A stretch of DNA of 64,000 bases from Paramecium octaurelia. Lineage: Eukaryota; Ciliophora; Oligohymenophorea; Peniculida; Parameciidae. The stretch is from contig CAJJDP010000006.1 in the NCBI GenBank assembly GCA_905182995.1, positions 377,163-441,162 on the forward strand, written 5' to 3'. The notes under the pieces are model-generated. The model was not told the origin of the DNA. It saw nothing but the letters and a program-made list of their open reading frames with translations, and ran no database searches. Position numbers and translations under genes: made by a program. Below, in pieces: positions 35,746 to 48,790 of the stretch (the stretch's first letter is position 1; every line of letters begins with the position of its first letter).

Positions 35746-37829
35746 TCACTCAGAATTCTCATCAATTTTTTAAAATTGCCATGGCCATCTCCAATTATAT
35801 AAGAATTAACGAAAATCAAAGCGATTATCATCACAAGAATAGGATTAAGCATGAAATGATGCAGTTATACTAACAACCTTATGTCTATTAATGGCATAAA
35901 ATTTGAAAAACTTTTTTACTTTTTCTGCTACTTGTTTTGGTGAAATGTCACTCCAAAGATACCTTAATTTTTTATATAAACTGACTGGACCAAGTTTTTG
36001 GACTTTACGTAATTTAGCAAAAGTTTCTAATTCATCAAAAGTTAATTCCATATCTTTTTCAGAAACATGCCCTTCAGCTGTTAATGGTCTTAACTCTGGA
36101 GATGGTTTAGCTTCCAAAATCAACTTAAGGGCAGAAAATTGAAAAGTCTTGTAGCAAAAGTCTAAAAGTTCTTTTAAGTCATTTTTGCTTAAACTTCCAA
36201 TAGGATTAATATCTGCACTAGAGCAGTCATATTTGGTTAAGAAACCCCTTAAGGATTCATCAAGATTGCTTGAACCCAGAACTATCAAGAATCCTTAAAT
36301 TCCATTGTTCCAAGGAGTAAGTTATGCCAATAAATAAGTGATTATCATTCTTGATCTTGCCTAGATATTCTATAATGCCAAATCTTCTGATAGTGTGCCT
36401 CCATTAACAATAAATTAAGGATCCTCTTTTACAATAGGTTTGATAGCACTTAAACAGGCATTGCAAATATCATCAATATTAACTTCATAATGCTAGCTTC
36501 CTATTTACTCAGCTAAAAGTTATGATCTGTGTTTAGAATCAGGTGATGAATTCTGAGTTCCCAAATAAACAGTAAAAAAGATTTTATTGACAATTTCTTA
36601 CGGAGATTTAGGACAGAATTAATCATCCTAAACTATCTATCGAAGTTAAATGAGCACTTTATGATGACTTTTGTAATCATCATCAATGGTTGAAATAGTT
36701 TTAAATATTTTATTGGCCATATAAAAAACACTAATAGCTGTTGCAGCACTATCTACCCCTCCTGATAATGGAAGCATGAATCCTGAGGCTCCTGATCTTC
36801 TTAAATAATCCCATAAGTAACAGGCCATAGAATCTTCTACTTCAGACTCATATTGAATGGGGATGTCTCTATAATATACGTAGTTTTATTGTTATGTCAG
36901 ATTAATGTGTAATTTAATTCTAGGGAAATGCTTTTATTTTGAAGCCATCAAAGATCTACTTTTAATGTTTATTCTAATGTTTCTTATCTCTTATAAATCA
37001 ATATCACATGTAGTAACTTCGACATCTTTAAGTGAAAAAGCATCACTTTTGGCAAACACTTTACCATTCAAAACTATGCAAGAGCAACCATCAAAATATA
37101 GCCTATTGCCATCGCAACCTCTTAAATTACAAAAAGCATAGCAAGCACCATTCCTTTTTGTGATGTCTTTGAATAATTCTGTTCTCTCTTTTATCTTTCC
37201 AATCTAAAAATGAGAACCACTAGAATTTAAAATAATTTCAGCTCCATCAAGTGCTTAGCTTGCACTTGTTGGAATTGGAGTCCACATCTCTTCACAGATT
37301 TCTATTCCGATTTCTGTATCAAGAGTTTATAATATTGCGACTCCAATAGGTACACATTTTTATCCTGTTATCTTTTAAATGAAAGTCGGTAGTTCCAATT
37401 CCTCAATTTCTTTACTCCAAGGTGTAAAATACCTTGACTCCCTGTAATTGCCATCATCCGCCAAGTATATCTTTGGTCTAATTAAGTGAATTTTCTTATT
37501 TAAAAGGATCACTCTACAATTATAGAACACACTTTTATGAATAACAGGCATTCCAATATCACACACAATATTATCTGTGTGAAGCAATATCTCTGATACA
37601 GCTTCCCTTTATATATAATTCCAAATTCTTACCAACAATGAGTAACAGTATCTGACTCCAAGAAATGATCCTCACACATATAACCACAAACTTCCAATTC
37701 AGGACCCACTCGGTATAGGCATTGCTTTCTCTTACATATCTCGATGCTTTCGATTATATTTTGGAGGTTGTAATTAAAATCCATCGCAAATTAGTTCATT
37801 GTACAAACACCAATCCTTGTGATTGACAT
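35746..37829 (-). CDS. QNS1: Glutamine-dependent NAD+ synthetase
   Basis: Predicted 685 residues, close to the usual 700-715 for the eukaryotic enzyme. One intron at 37607-37632 (26 nt) leaves 686 codons. It catalyses the last step of NAD+ synthesis: nicotinic acid adenine dinucleotide + Gln + ATP to NAD+. The N-terminal nitrilase (glutaminase) domain shows GPELEVCGY with catalytic Glu44, the [14 protein letters not shown] lysine region and the EICEEMW cysteine. The ATP-pyrophosphatase motif SGGVDSA is at 347-353, followed by the [21 protein letters not shown] region. The end ([11 protein letters not shown]) is typical. The enzyme is cytosolic. It converges on the unknown upstream gene (59 bp between stops). 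Confidence 0.95.
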
Positions 37830-37914
37830 ATTATTAAATATTATTAATTAAATCAGATTATATCAAATTTAAATATGTAAAATACATGTGTATCTTTTGT
37901 TTTGATTAAGTACA

Positions 37915-38256
37915 TCATATTTTAGAACTTTGATATTTAAAAAGATACACTAATGATTTCATTATAATTTTTTGCATTTAATTATTCATAAATGATTTGT
38001 CATTAATTTTTACTTGATTTTGGTTCTCAAGTTCTTATTAATTGGGTTAATTTTTGTGATAAAATTCATTAATTTATTTATATCTATGAGTCTGATCTTT
38101 CTGACTAAACACTTTTTTTTCTTTGTTATTATAGTTTTTTTAAGATTAATTAATATTAGCATGTTTGCAGATGAATTCCTTTATTAATTCAAAACATAAG
38201 GTTTTTTGTTTCAAGTTGTAATTACTAATGTTCTGAGAACTCTGGTCAACATTCTC
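37915..38256 (-). other. Open frame of doubtful status
   Basis: A 113-codon open stretch between TGA codons, rich in Gln/Asn/Lys, with no in-frame ATG near its 5' end. With only one stop codon, such frames arise by chance. It may be a remnant or exon of an unseen gene between the SEC14 and NAD synthetase genes. No homology is recognised. Confidence 0.2.
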
Positions 38257-38454
38257 TCATATTTAGTCATCTTTGATGTTTAGAATGAGATTTATTATTT
38301 TAAACAGAACCATTTGGGATTTTTTTAATTTTATTGATTTCCTTAAATATTTCAATATTATGAATAGGTAGTGGAACATTTTACATTTCTTTATGGTTCT
38401 TTAAGATTTTTCAATTTTACTGATTTTAATTTATAAGATAAAATCAATTAACTA

Positions 38455-39634
38455 TCACATAATGTTGCAGGCACAACACTATCCTTTTACTTAAGGCTTG
38501 CTTAATTCAATTTCTTTCTATGTTAATATCGTATAGTATTAAGATTCAAACATGCTCAAATAGGCACTTTCTACCATATGGTTCTTCTAAACACTTTCTC
38601 CCATTTGTTTAACACCACTCTCCATCATATTCCTATGATTGCTTTCTCCCATTCCCCTATATGTGTTTATTATGGGCCTTCAAATAATAAAATAATAGTA
38701 TTACCATAAGCAAGCTATGTTTGGCAATGTTCCTTTGTATCTTAACATTAATTAGTCTTCATTAATGTATTCTTATAGATAACTTGGGTCTTTGCAAAAT
38801 TATATCTTTTTTGCTGTTTCTGGATGCATCAACTCTTTAGATATATGATTATTTTGATACTTTCAACTAACTTCCAAGCTGCTACTAAAAAGAAAGGTGG
38901 ATTCAGTAGATGCAATTATTCCAAGGAAGCAGTGTAGTTTGATTAGGTTACATCAATAATTTATTTAATTATCTTGAAATGAGATAGATTTCAAATTACT
39001 TGATGAGGTAGTCTAAATAAACTGATATCATTTAAATCCACAATAATTCTCCATTTTTCTACATAATAAGGTACCAACATAAATTTTTATATGTAATTTA
39101 AGAGTACACACAAAGCATTGAGTATTGGTGGTAATTATTCCTATAGAATGAATAAATTTATTACAATATTTGTGCTTATTTTTGAAACCTAAATAAAAAT
39201 TAATGGTCTGTATTGCTTGTCTCTTCCCAAACTAAAGATAACTCCTTTTTTCTTAAATGCAATAAATACAATTACTAAAATATCTTCTCCTGCCGAAGTT
39301 AATACTTGATATTCTGGATTTTCCTTCCATTTCAAATAATTTATGAGAGTTTAAAAAGTCATCTCAATGTCAAAATTACCAGAATAACAAAATTTTAATG
39401 CAGTTTATTTATCCCATTATTCAGGTAACTAAACCTTTCTTTTCCTGATTAAATCCTCTAATTTTTTAATCATTTCTTCTTCGAAATCTTCAAATTCAAC
39501 ATTATAAAACACATTTCGTTTTAATTTGCCATCCACTTAATACTTAATGTATTCATCTATTTAAATAAGTAAGAAATACCAGCATGTTTTATTTGCATTG
39601 CTTATTTTGGAGGTTTAAGATAGCTGAAATCCAT
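38455..39634 (-). CDS. SEC14/CRAL-TRIO domain protein
   Basis: Introns at 39557-39579, 38973-38999, 38835-38860 and 38678-38704 (23, 27, 26, 27 nt) leave 359 codons. A further 3n intron at 39252-39275 (24 nt) is likely because its removal joins KKGVIFSLGRDKQYRP smoothly, giving 350 residues. An N-terminal CRAL-TRIO-N-like helix bundle is followed by the lipid-binding core: GRDKQYRPLIF, LVPYYVEKWRIIVDL, the YTASLEQLHLLNPPFFL segment and KLMHPETAKKIQF. The family exchanges phosphoinositides or other lipids between membranes. The Cys-containing C-terminus (QCCACNIM) could be acylated (inference). Confidence 0.87.
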
Positions 39635-39886
39635 TAAAAGAATTAAAAATAAATAATTGTTAAATACAAAATCAAATTTCTATTTTATTAAAATAGATAT
39701 GTGAATAAACTTATGTTTGGCTTAGAATCAAATATTTAATAATAATATTATCTGATAAAAGAATATAGAAGTTCTTATCAGAATAACAAATCTTCAAATT
39801 ATTATAAAGATATTATTGATTTTAATTTCATATATATATAATATATATTATAACTAAGTTCCAAATCTTTTTATTGGGAATGTAAG

Positions 39887-40470
39887 TCATTGTGCTTCAT
39901 TTTCCATTCTCTCTAGATTATTTTAACTTGGAGTATTCTAATATATTTTAACATTTCTTCCACTATCTTCTATCTTCAATACACTTGGCCGATTCTGCTG
40001 TCGTTTGATTTTTCTAAAGTTAATGATTTCTATTTATAGTACTTTTTTAATTAGAAACATAATGAACTTACATAGTGTCTTTTGTTTTGTGATTATTCCT
40101 CCATAAGTTCTTCTATTTGACATGAGTTATTTGTTGGATATAAATCATATAAATTTTAAGTATCTGCCATTATTTGGAGATCATTAATCATATTTAATTT
40201 ATTTTTATTATCAAATTTTTACTATTCACATTTTTCATACAAATCCCTTGCAAACCCTATTTTAAATCACCATAATCTCGATTTTTACATCTTTCAAAGA
40301 ATATTTATAAAATAAAATTTATAGATTAACCATGCTTTTAAACTAGTTATCTACTATGGATCTCATATTCTCCATATGTATGTAATAATTTTTCAATTCC
40401 TGATTACTTTTTCGCTTCTTATCAACCAAGTAACCTCAGAAAACATAATTTATTTTATTATTCAAATTTT
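39887..40470 (-). CDS. Uncharacterised gene, 5' end unresolved
   Basis: Coding-like sequence. Working back from TGA at 39889-39887, exons join through a 29-nt and a 33-nt GT-AG intron, and perhaps a 27-nt one, to give a polar protein ending in NNLERMENEAQ. The ATG at 40191 gives 91 residues, but an open frame upstream (HTYGEYEIHSRQL, DLYEKCEQQKF) suggests a longer protein. The 5' start could not be fixed, and damage is possible. No family is recognised. Confidence 0.4.
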
Positions 40471-41037
40471 ATGATTTACTACAATCAATTTACTTTTTAA
40501 TAACATATGGTAAATTTCATATTCCCTTCATATGCATTCTTAGAAAATAATGGTAAATGACTATTTTTATCATATGTTATCATTAAAAAAAAATTTACTA
40601 ATAAATTTGTGTTGAACCCTTAAGTTATATTATTCTTTATTAAATTACAAATTAATTTGTTTACCTCAAAATAATCATCAAACCTAACTCTCAATAGTTC
40701 ACAAATTTTATACTGGCAAAATTTAGAATAATTATGAATCATTACTGACTTATTTATTTACAAATTTATTCTAATCAAAGATATATAAATATTGTAAGAA
40801 TAGAAACAATTACAAAAGACAATATTATTTTAAGGAAGTAGTAATGATGCTGATTTGATATTGATAAGGACGAAACTAAAAGTAAATTAAGGAAGTGCTG
40901 AATATTAATATTAAATTATATTATATTTAAGATTAATAGATTTTATGAGTAACACAAAAAAAGTGTTTAATAATCCTGGGAAAGAATTAAAACGATATTT
41001 CATGTATGAGTTAACATACATTATTTTAAATAAATAA
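40471..41037. other. Intergenic, AT-rich with weak open frames
   Basis: About 570 bp with chance-like open frames on the minus strand (one from an ATG at 40742) but no recognised motif. Confidence 0.35.
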
Positions 41038-42252
41038 TCATTTTGGTATTTTTGTTAATGATGACGAGGATTTGCTCTTATCAAATTGCCTTAGAAATCT
41101 AAAATTAAAATTTAGATATACTTTAAATCTTCAACTGCTTTATCTCTTTATTTTATTAAACTTAAGTTATATTTATGTTTGCTTATCTCTTTATTCAATT
41201 ATTAAATTAATTTTTCTTAATATTGTTTTTAAATATGTTCATGTCTTGTTTCATTTTCTTCAATTTAATTTTTAATTTTTGAAAATTTGTTCTCTAAATC
41301 ATTCTACTTTTTTAATTACAAACTTTACAAATGTTCATCCTTTTTCTTTAATTTAACTTATACTTATTCACCTCTATGTTGATAATATTCTTATTTTGAA
41401 GAATATCTTTCTCTTTACATTTATTATTTTTATGTTAGATCTTCTTATGAATGAGCTGATTTGATAGATTTATACATGCTGACTCTTCGAAATTTATTAA
41501 CTACATAAACCAAATTATTGTTGTATTCTTATTATTATACTTCTTCCTTCTTATGCAATAATTAAGGTAACCTAACAGACCATAAATCAACCTTCGATTA
41601 TTTATGATTATTATTGCTTTGAGGTTCGCTATTTCTTTCAGTTTTTAATAATTATAATTTTGCAACTATCTATTTATTTAAGTCACATTCTTATTTAATT
41701 TAAACTGCTTTTTATTGTTTCTCTTGATAAATTTAGGATTATTATTGGAGTTGTTCTGAGAACTGTTGTTTCAATTAATCAATCTTCTTATCTCTAAATA
41801 CATTAAATATAATACAAGTCTATAGATGCTTATCTATCTATTTATTATCTGACTTAAGACTGCTTTAGAGTTTCAGATTAAGTCTATTTGACTTTTCTTT
41901 GAATTTCGATACTTCTTGAATTCAATTCTTTTGCTCTCTCCTTCCTTTGTTAAATAGTCAATAATCTTTTCTATCTCTTTTTTTCAGTTCTTTAATTTAA
42001 AGATTACACAAATTCAACTTATTATTCAACCTCCTTCTTCTCCTGTTCCTCCTACTATTATCTTATTTTTGATAACTTTGCTTAATATTTTTGGCTTTTA
42101 TTAAAATGTGTTTCAATCCAGCTTTCAATCATTTCAGTCGGACTTTTTAAATGTTCGCTGAATTGAATACTACCTAATTTGGATAGTTTAGTACCTGCTA
42201 ACACTTTAATCTAGATTATGGGGTACTTTTCTTTTATTTAATCTTTACTCAT
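41038..42252 (-). CDS. Coiled-coil protein
   Basis: Predicted 389 residues. Introns are 41794-41815 (22 nt) and 41099-41121 (23 nt), leaving 390 codons. The N-terminal 60 residues are mixed (YPIIQIKVLAGTKLSKLG). Long Gln/Glu/Lys-rich coiled coils follow (QQEEQEKKEVEQQ, NKQIVAKLQLLKTERN, LENKFSKIKNQIEENETRHE). The C-terminus is a Ser-rich basic tail (KSKSSSSLTKIPK). It is likely cytoskeletal; no specific family is recognised. Confidence 0.78.
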
Positions 42253-42685
42253 TTTTTAATTTATTTCTTTGCAAAATAACTTATTTTCTTAATTATGCAA
42301 TTTGAAGCTAATGAATCAAATATCTTTTCTCTGTAAATTAAATTAATTCTCCTTGTATTCTAAAATCAACAAGTTCTCTGTAGGATAATAAGAATAAGTA
42401 TATACTTTTGTAATAGTTGGTAGTATTATAGGTTGCAAATTTCAAGTGACTTTTTGGTTTTTGGAGAATCAGGATTAATATTTAAGGTGTTTATAGTCGT
42501 GATAACATTGTTTAATTTAATATCTGTATCAATCAAATAATTTTACTCGATTGTCCTATTAGATTAAGTATAAAATAATACATTGGATTGCACGAGTATA
42601 TTTGTTGTTTAGTTAATTTGGTGGGCATGTTGATTATTTTTCTGAAAGATAGATCACCTTCGAAATCCTTCTCATATTATTGCAT
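42253..42685 (-). CDS. Uncharacterised gene, 3' end unresolved
   Basis: From the ATG at 42685 a 26-nt and a 28-nt intron join exons into a coding-like frame (MQQYEKDFEGDLSFRKIIN, ... INPDSPKTKKSLEIC, ... KELVDFRIQGELIQF). No TGA is met before the start of the next coiled-coil gene, so either the stop lies in an exon I misread or this is the true 5' part of that gene. No family is recognised. Confidence 0.4.
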
Positions 42686-42921
42686 GAATAATTAAGAAAT
42701 TATAATAATTATAAAATAGTTTATGTAATATAATTCCACTACGATATATAAATAAAATTTATTTATTAGATTGATGTCATATAAAAGGAGAGAGGTGCAT
42801 TTGAAGATCTTGTGTTAGATAATTATTATAAAATTAATTATATAATTGGTAATAAGTATAAATGAACTGTATATATCTGACCACGTGTTTATGAAATTAA
42901 GAAAAATATCTTTATTATTTA

Positions 42922-44269
42922 ATGTCAGGACCTGTGTTTAAGGCAGCAGCCAAATGGACTGGAAGGAAGATCAACGTTAAAAATACAGTAGTTGAATTGG
43001 ATGGAGATGAATAAGCAAGAATCATTTGGAAGATGATCAGGGAGAGATTGGTTTTGCCATATTTGAATGTGAATTTAGAATATTACGATTTGAGTATGGA
43101 ACATAGAGACAAGACTGATGATAAGGTATGATATTTTAATAGAAAATCAAGGTTACTTTCGATTCAGGATATGCTATCTTAAAACACAAGGTTGGTGTTA
43201 AATGTGCAACAATCACAGCAGATGAAGCAAGAGTTGAAGAATTCAAACTTAAAAAGATGTGGCCATCACCAAATGGATCAATCAGAGCTATTTTGGATGG
43301 TACCGTATTCAGAGAACCCATTATTTGTAAAAATATCCCAAGATTGGTTCCAGGATGGACATAACCCATTGTAATTGGAAGACATTCATATGGAGATTAA
43401 TATAAATGTTAAGATGTTAAATTACCAGGACCAGGAAAATTAGAATTAGTATACACACCAACATAAGGAGAATAAGTTAAGCGAACAATCTTTGAATTCA
43501 AAGGAAAAGGTGGTGTTGGATTGGGAATGTACAATACCTATGAATCTATTGTTAACTTTGCTCATCAATCATTTTAATATGCTTTGATGAGAAAATATCC
43601 ATTGATGTTGGGAACAAAGAATACAATTTTGAAATAATACGATGGATATTTCAAAGATATTTTCTAAGAGATATTTGAAACTAAATACAAGAAGGTATAT
43701 TATCTAATATTTACAATAGGATTTCGATGCCAATAAATTATGGTATGAACATAGATTGATCGATGATTTGGTTGCGTAAATGATGAAATCATCAGGAGGA
43801 TTTGTTTTGGCTTTGAAAAACTATGATGGTGATGTCCAATCAGATATTGTTGCTTAAGGATATGGATCTTTGGGTATGATGACATCGGAATTGGTTGCTA
43901 ATGATGGTGTTTATGAATCTGAAGCTGCACACGGAACAATCACTAGACATTACAGAGAACACCAAAAGGGCAAGGAAACATCTACTAATTCAGTTGCCAG
44001 TATCTATGCTTGGACCAGAGGTACATCTTATGCTTATTTTCTTAGGTCTCAGACACAGAGGAAGATTGGATTAGAACTAAGAATTGATCAAATTCGCTGA
44101 AACTCTTGAATCATCTATCATCCAAACTATTGAATCAGGATTATTTACCAAGGATTTGGCTTTGATTGTTCATGGTCCAAAGGCTGACAGATCAACTTAT
44201 TTGAATACAGAATAATTCATTGATGCTGTCAATGGATAATTGTAATCAAATCTTGGATTTTTGAAGTGA
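42922..44269 (+). CDS. IDH: NADP-dependent isocitrate dehydrogenase
   Basis: Predicted 423 residues. Introns are 43126-43151 (26 nt), 43695-43719 (25) and 44021-44045 (25), leaving 424 codons. It oxidises isocitrate to 2-oxoglutarate and makes NADPH. It is homologous to IDH1/IDH2 along its length: ATITPDE-like [19 protein letters not shown], the substrate segment [41 protein letters not shown], and the NADP site [15 protein letters not shown]. The N-terminus ([17 protein letters not shown]) adds only about ten residues to the conserved core, with no strong mitochondrial presequence, so a cytosolic or peroxisomal form is likely. Intron boundaries fall at conserved residues, confirming the models. 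Confidence 0.96.
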
Positions 44270-44638
44270 GATATTATAATCGTCAAATATAATAAAATAA
44301 TATTTCCTCTTCTTAAATATTTTTTTTATAATTTATTAGTGACACCGATATTAAACTTTATGAATTTTTTTCAATTAAATTAGAATATGTAAGTCTTTCA
44401 AAATGTCAAAAATCTCAACTAACCTTATTAAGGGTTCTAAAATAAATTAAAATTAATAATCTATCTATCAACCTTAATAGTGATATAGATATTAATATAT
44501 GCAAAAAAATATATTTTTAATATGTGAGAATGTTTGATTAGTGTTTCCAACAATAAAGGTAGGAGAATTATAACATAATTTTGGTCTAAAGTAATGAAAA
44601 AGAATTCTAACACTTATTTATTGAATTATTATTTTAAC
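44270..44638. other. Intergenic
   Basis: AT-rich spacer between IDH and the next gene. An in-frame upstream ATG at 44594 could extend that gene by 15 residues. Otherwise nothing is recognised. Confidence 0.45.
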
Positions 44639-45592
44639 ATGTTATTGAAATAAAAAACCATTTATAAATTCTCAATTGCTGCTCTTCTTTAACCAGTTTA
44701 TAATCCTTATTGGGCATCTTATGGAACAGAATAAGTAATCAAAAAAAGAGATGTATTAGATAATTTGTTATAAACAGCAATTTCCATTTTAACATAAGAT
44801 AATACAGAAATAATCAAACAATATAAAAAGGATCTAAAATAACCTAAGGAAATTAAACATAATATTGAGTTCTTCAATAATGTAGAATGGGGTTTGTTGG
44901 AACATCTATTACTCTTGCGAAAGGAATTGGATGACAAAAAATTTTCATTTGTTTTCAATCAAAATTAAAACAATTAAACTTCATGGAAGTAAATTGGAGA
45001 ATTAGAAATTTATGGATTGTCACCTTATCGTCATTAAAATCATTTTATTCATGAGTATATTCATAAAGCTGAGTAAAATAAAGTTACATTTGAAGTAAAG
45101 CCACAATTAGAAGAAAAATCAGATGTTCAAGATAAATCAGAAAAATTGGCAAAACCAATCTTAGATTCCTTAGAAAAGGAAAAGTAAGATGTGGCTGGAT
45201 TATTTGGAAGAGCAAGAAATTTTATCAATAAAGTTAATAAGTTGGTCATCAATGAAAACAATCTTAAACAGGAGAATCCTTCATTTAATTGGAAGAAATA
45301 TGTGTTGGAACCATCTAAAACTGATAGAATTTTAGTTAGAGATTATGAATTTGAATTTGAAGGAATAATGACAATTAAAGATTCAAATGGTCAATATTTA
45401 TCAGATACTAAATTCATAGGATAAGTCTAACCTAAACTCAATAAGGTATATTTAAGAACAGAATCTTGGATGGAATCTAAAGAATCAGAATCCACATCAA
45501 AGAGTAAGAGATAGGTATTAACTGATTTGAATTGTGTATTAAGAGGTAATCCATGGGTTTGGGTTAAAAAGTTTGATGAAGAAGATGCATGA
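44639..45592 (+). CDS. Uncharacterised protein, possibly mitochondrial
   Basis: Predicted 317 residues, intronless (318 codons). The N-terminus MLLKQKTIYKFSIAALLQPV is basic and amphipathic, like a mitochondrial presequence; an alternative in-frame start lies 45 bp upstream. The middle is rich in Glu/Lys. The C-terminal half is more ordered (YEFEFEGIMTIKDSNGQYL ... NCVLRGNPWVWVKKFDEED). No family is recognised. It converges on the next gene, with 38 bp between stops. Confidence 0.7.
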
Positions 45593-45630
45593 GTATTGTT
45601 TATATATATATTCATAAATAAAGTGATTAT

Positions 45631-46113
45631 TCAATAATATTGAAGTTATGACATTAGATCTTCTTCAGGATTGTTCAAATGAGTATTCCAACCCTCTAAA
45701 TATAATGGCCAAGCTTTCCATTTATTTGATTTTGGTTTCTCAATAACACCTTAACTGATACTTCTTTAAGTTATTTATTATGATTATAAGTTTCTTATAA
45801 AAAAGTGAATTAGGTTCCCTAGGCTATTTAGAAGGAGCCTAGCATTTTAGAGTTTGGTTTGAGACTTCATCAATGACTAAAGGATGTTTTTCTCTAAACT
45901 TTATAAGAAATGTTTATTTTCTGATAAGTTAGATTATTTTTATATCTTATGTTGAAATGGAGGATTGGAATAGTTTGAATTTCTTATCTATACGATTCTC
46001 ATTCGATCTGATAGATTTAAATCGCATTTTACATCGATTGCATAGAACCCTTCTTTGATATATATATTTTGAGCTTAAAATACTTAATTAGATTTTCCCG
46101 ATAAAGAATTCAT
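45631..46113 (-). CDS. Uncharacterised protein, start uncertain
   Basis: 160 codons from the ATG at 46113 to TGA at 45633-45631, with coding-like composition (YIKEGFYAIDVKCDLNLSDR; end WPLYLEGWNTHLNNPEEDL). The frame is also open upstream to about 46330 through a possible 21-nt intron, so the true N-terminus may lie close to the kinase stop at 46352. No family is recognised. Confidence 0.45.
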
Positions 46114-46351
46114 TATTTCTTTTCTGAGTAAAGTAATTTTCTTTTCATTCTATTTTGGTTAAATTTATACAGGTGATTGGATTGAGGGTGAGAATGGATT
46201 TGGCTTTAAAATTGAAGGAACGGATTCTCTGAATGTAGATATATTAAAGAGATTTTTAAAGAGACTTTTTGTTCTATGTGTAGTTAATTAATGGCTTTAG
46301 TTCTTGAAGTTTTAGATGAGTTCATTATTATGATAAAGTATATATATTAAA

Positions 46352-47934
46352 TCACAAATTATATTTAGAGATCTCTTGCAAGAGTTTAGGATCCAATTAG
46401 TTGTTTTAAGGTTATTACTCTACTTACAATGGATCTTCAAATTAAGTTAGAGAATGATGACTGCGACAGACCTTTATGCCAAATATATCATCATCTTCCT
46501 CCAATTTAATTGAATTTCTCTTTTTTTCATCCCAAGCTCCTACCAATTATATTGCGTTAGTTTGACTTTAATTTTTTCTGCTGTATATATTAATAGATGA
46601 TTCTAATTTGAATTATTTTAGTTTAGATTTAAAATCTTGACCATCTTTTTCTTATTTTATTTTAATTGAGAATCGCAAGCTCTTATTAGAACCTTAAGAG
46701 CTTTCCAAAATGGAATCAATTTGTCTGCTTATAATTAAAGTGTTCTGTAACTCTTAATTCAAAATATCAGCACTGTTGATTAAAGACTTATTCAAAATAT
46801 CACTATTTTAGCTTATTCTACTTGTATTCATGTCATCCTTTGTGATCCACTTTATCAAGGGTTTCTTGGGAGTTTAAGCATTTGGAATCCATATGTGTTT
46901 TAATGCTTCAGAAGCAGTTAATCTTTTTAGAGGATTCCACATAAGAAGTCTTTTGATTAGATCTCTACAACTGGTTGATAATTTTAAGAATGACTCTTAT
47001 TAGAATGCTTCTTACAATGAATTGCTAATTTTAATATAATCAATTGAATACATACCTATCAGACAGCTATGCTATGATTTCTGCTGTATTATCAGAAATA
47101 AATGGCAAAGATCCTGTTAAAGATTGATATAATGTAACACCTATAGCCCACAAATCAATCTATTAATTATATCCATAAGATTGACTAAACATAATTTCAG
47201 GTGCTCGATAATGAAGATTGCCAGTTACAGTCAACATCGCCTTTCTTATATATCGAAAAGTGCTATTATTATATGATACAAATCTTCTAGAAACACCAAA
47301 ATCTATTAATTTAACTGAAAAATCACTTTGAATAACTATTGTAATACTTCTAATCGATCATAATATTATCTGGTTTTATATCTCTATGACATACTCCACA
47401 GCTATGTAAACATCTCACACTTTTTAATAATGCATTTGCAATTTTTTATACCTCATGTTCTTTTAGCTTTGTTTTCTCTTGCAAAATAGTTTATAAATTT
47501 GAATACGGCACATATTCCATTAGCATATAAATTACATTGATATCGATATATAATTTGTAACATTTTGCTATGTAAGGACTTTTGATGATTGTCGAATTTA
47601 TGAATGTTTATCTGACTATTTCCAAATGCTCTTCATCAATAGTTGTAATTATTTTCACAGCAAATAACATATTTGGATTGTCCTTTTTCCAACATAGTTT
47701 TACTATTCCATGAGTACCTTCTCCCAATTTTCTTCCTAAAACAAACTCATCATTAAAATTCGTTGATTTCACATCAATCTCCTTGATATTTTCACTTTAT
47801 TCTTCCTCATCGCTAAATTAGATGGATTATTATAATTATCCAATCAAAGGAGTTTAAGTTTTTCTAATTGGTTGATCTGCCTCAATAGGGGATATTGTAT
47901 GAGTGGAAACCAATAATCCTTTTAATTTTTCCAT
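46352..47934 (-). CDS. Serine/threonine protein kinase
   Basis: Predicted 509 residues. Introns are 47326-47347 (22 nt) and 47025-47055 (31 nt), leaving 510 codons. The kinase domain, about 64-330, has LGEGTHGIVKL, FAVKII, HRDIKPDN, IDFGVSRR, RAPEIMF and the closing RDLIKRLLMWNPLKRLTASEA block. The activation loop is long (about 30 residues between DFG and APE). The C-terminal tail of about 180 residues is Ser/Gln/Lys-rich with no recognised domain (no EF-hands). The group is unclear; it resembles CAMK-like ciliate kinases. Confidence 0.9.
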
Positions 47935-48548
47935 TTACTTATGAAAATTGGTACTTACTCTTATACTTTAGATCATTAATTTAGTAAAATAAACTTATTT
48001 AGATTTCCTTATATTAAAAGGATTAAAATAGTTATGAAGTAGTATTTAACTATTGACCATCGATTAAACCTTTAAAATAATACTCTGAATTATAAAATTG
48101 ATCCTAGAATAATAGATCAAATATCATTTTTTGTTAGAAATTTATAATTTTGTTCTAAAATTTAGAAAGGTATTGAATTTTCTTACCCTTTATATTATGA
48201 ATTTATAAAGTAGGTTACGGATTATTACTCAAAATTAAATTAATTAATAAGTTGTCTCATAATAGCATTTAAACAACTAGAAAGAGTTTATAATGCATTT
48301 TTTCTTTTGTTGAGAGAATAAAATTAAAAAATGAAATTAAGTAATAGATATTAGATATTTTTGAACTTAATTATATGGATCAACAAAAATGATAAATTTA
48401 ACTTTCTTCTTAACTTGTTTAGTATTAATCTAAATACATATTTGAATTTATATTTAATATATTATGAATTTTTTAGGATAAATATTCCAAATTAAAGACA
48501 TGTTGGAATAATCATAAATTTTTTCATTATTTTATAATGTTATTTTAT

Positions 48549-48790
48549 CTAATTTAAATTATTATACAAATAAATAAAGCCTAGTAGGATTTGCCATCCT
48601 GTATCCAATAAGATAGTGTTAATTATTGCATCAACCATTAATAATTGAGCCAATAAGTATACTCCTGTTTCACTTAAATCTATCGATTCTAAGATGACCC
48701 ATAAGAATAATGGATAACTTATACCTAATTTTATCTGATGGTTAACATATTCTGTGCTCAAAAAGTAATAGAGAATAAACACATCATATA
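48549..48790 (-). pseudogene. Hydrophobic membrane-protein fragment
   Basis: About 80 codons with two or three membrane-spanning segments (YPLFLWVILESIDLS, GWQILLGFIYLYNN). There is no in-frame ATG at a sensible 5' position, and the frame runs on into random-looking sequence. It may be a gene remnant; the family is unknown. Confidence 0.3.

Noticed and set aside
38800..38870. Frameshift in the C-terminal part of the SEC14 gene
   Set aside because: A 26-nt intron (38835-38860) explains it; the codon count is then exact.
39825..39852. TA-rich alternating tract as a possible origin or IES junction
   Set aside because: Short TA runs are expected at this base composition, and macronuclear DNA should lack IESs; nothing else supports the idea.
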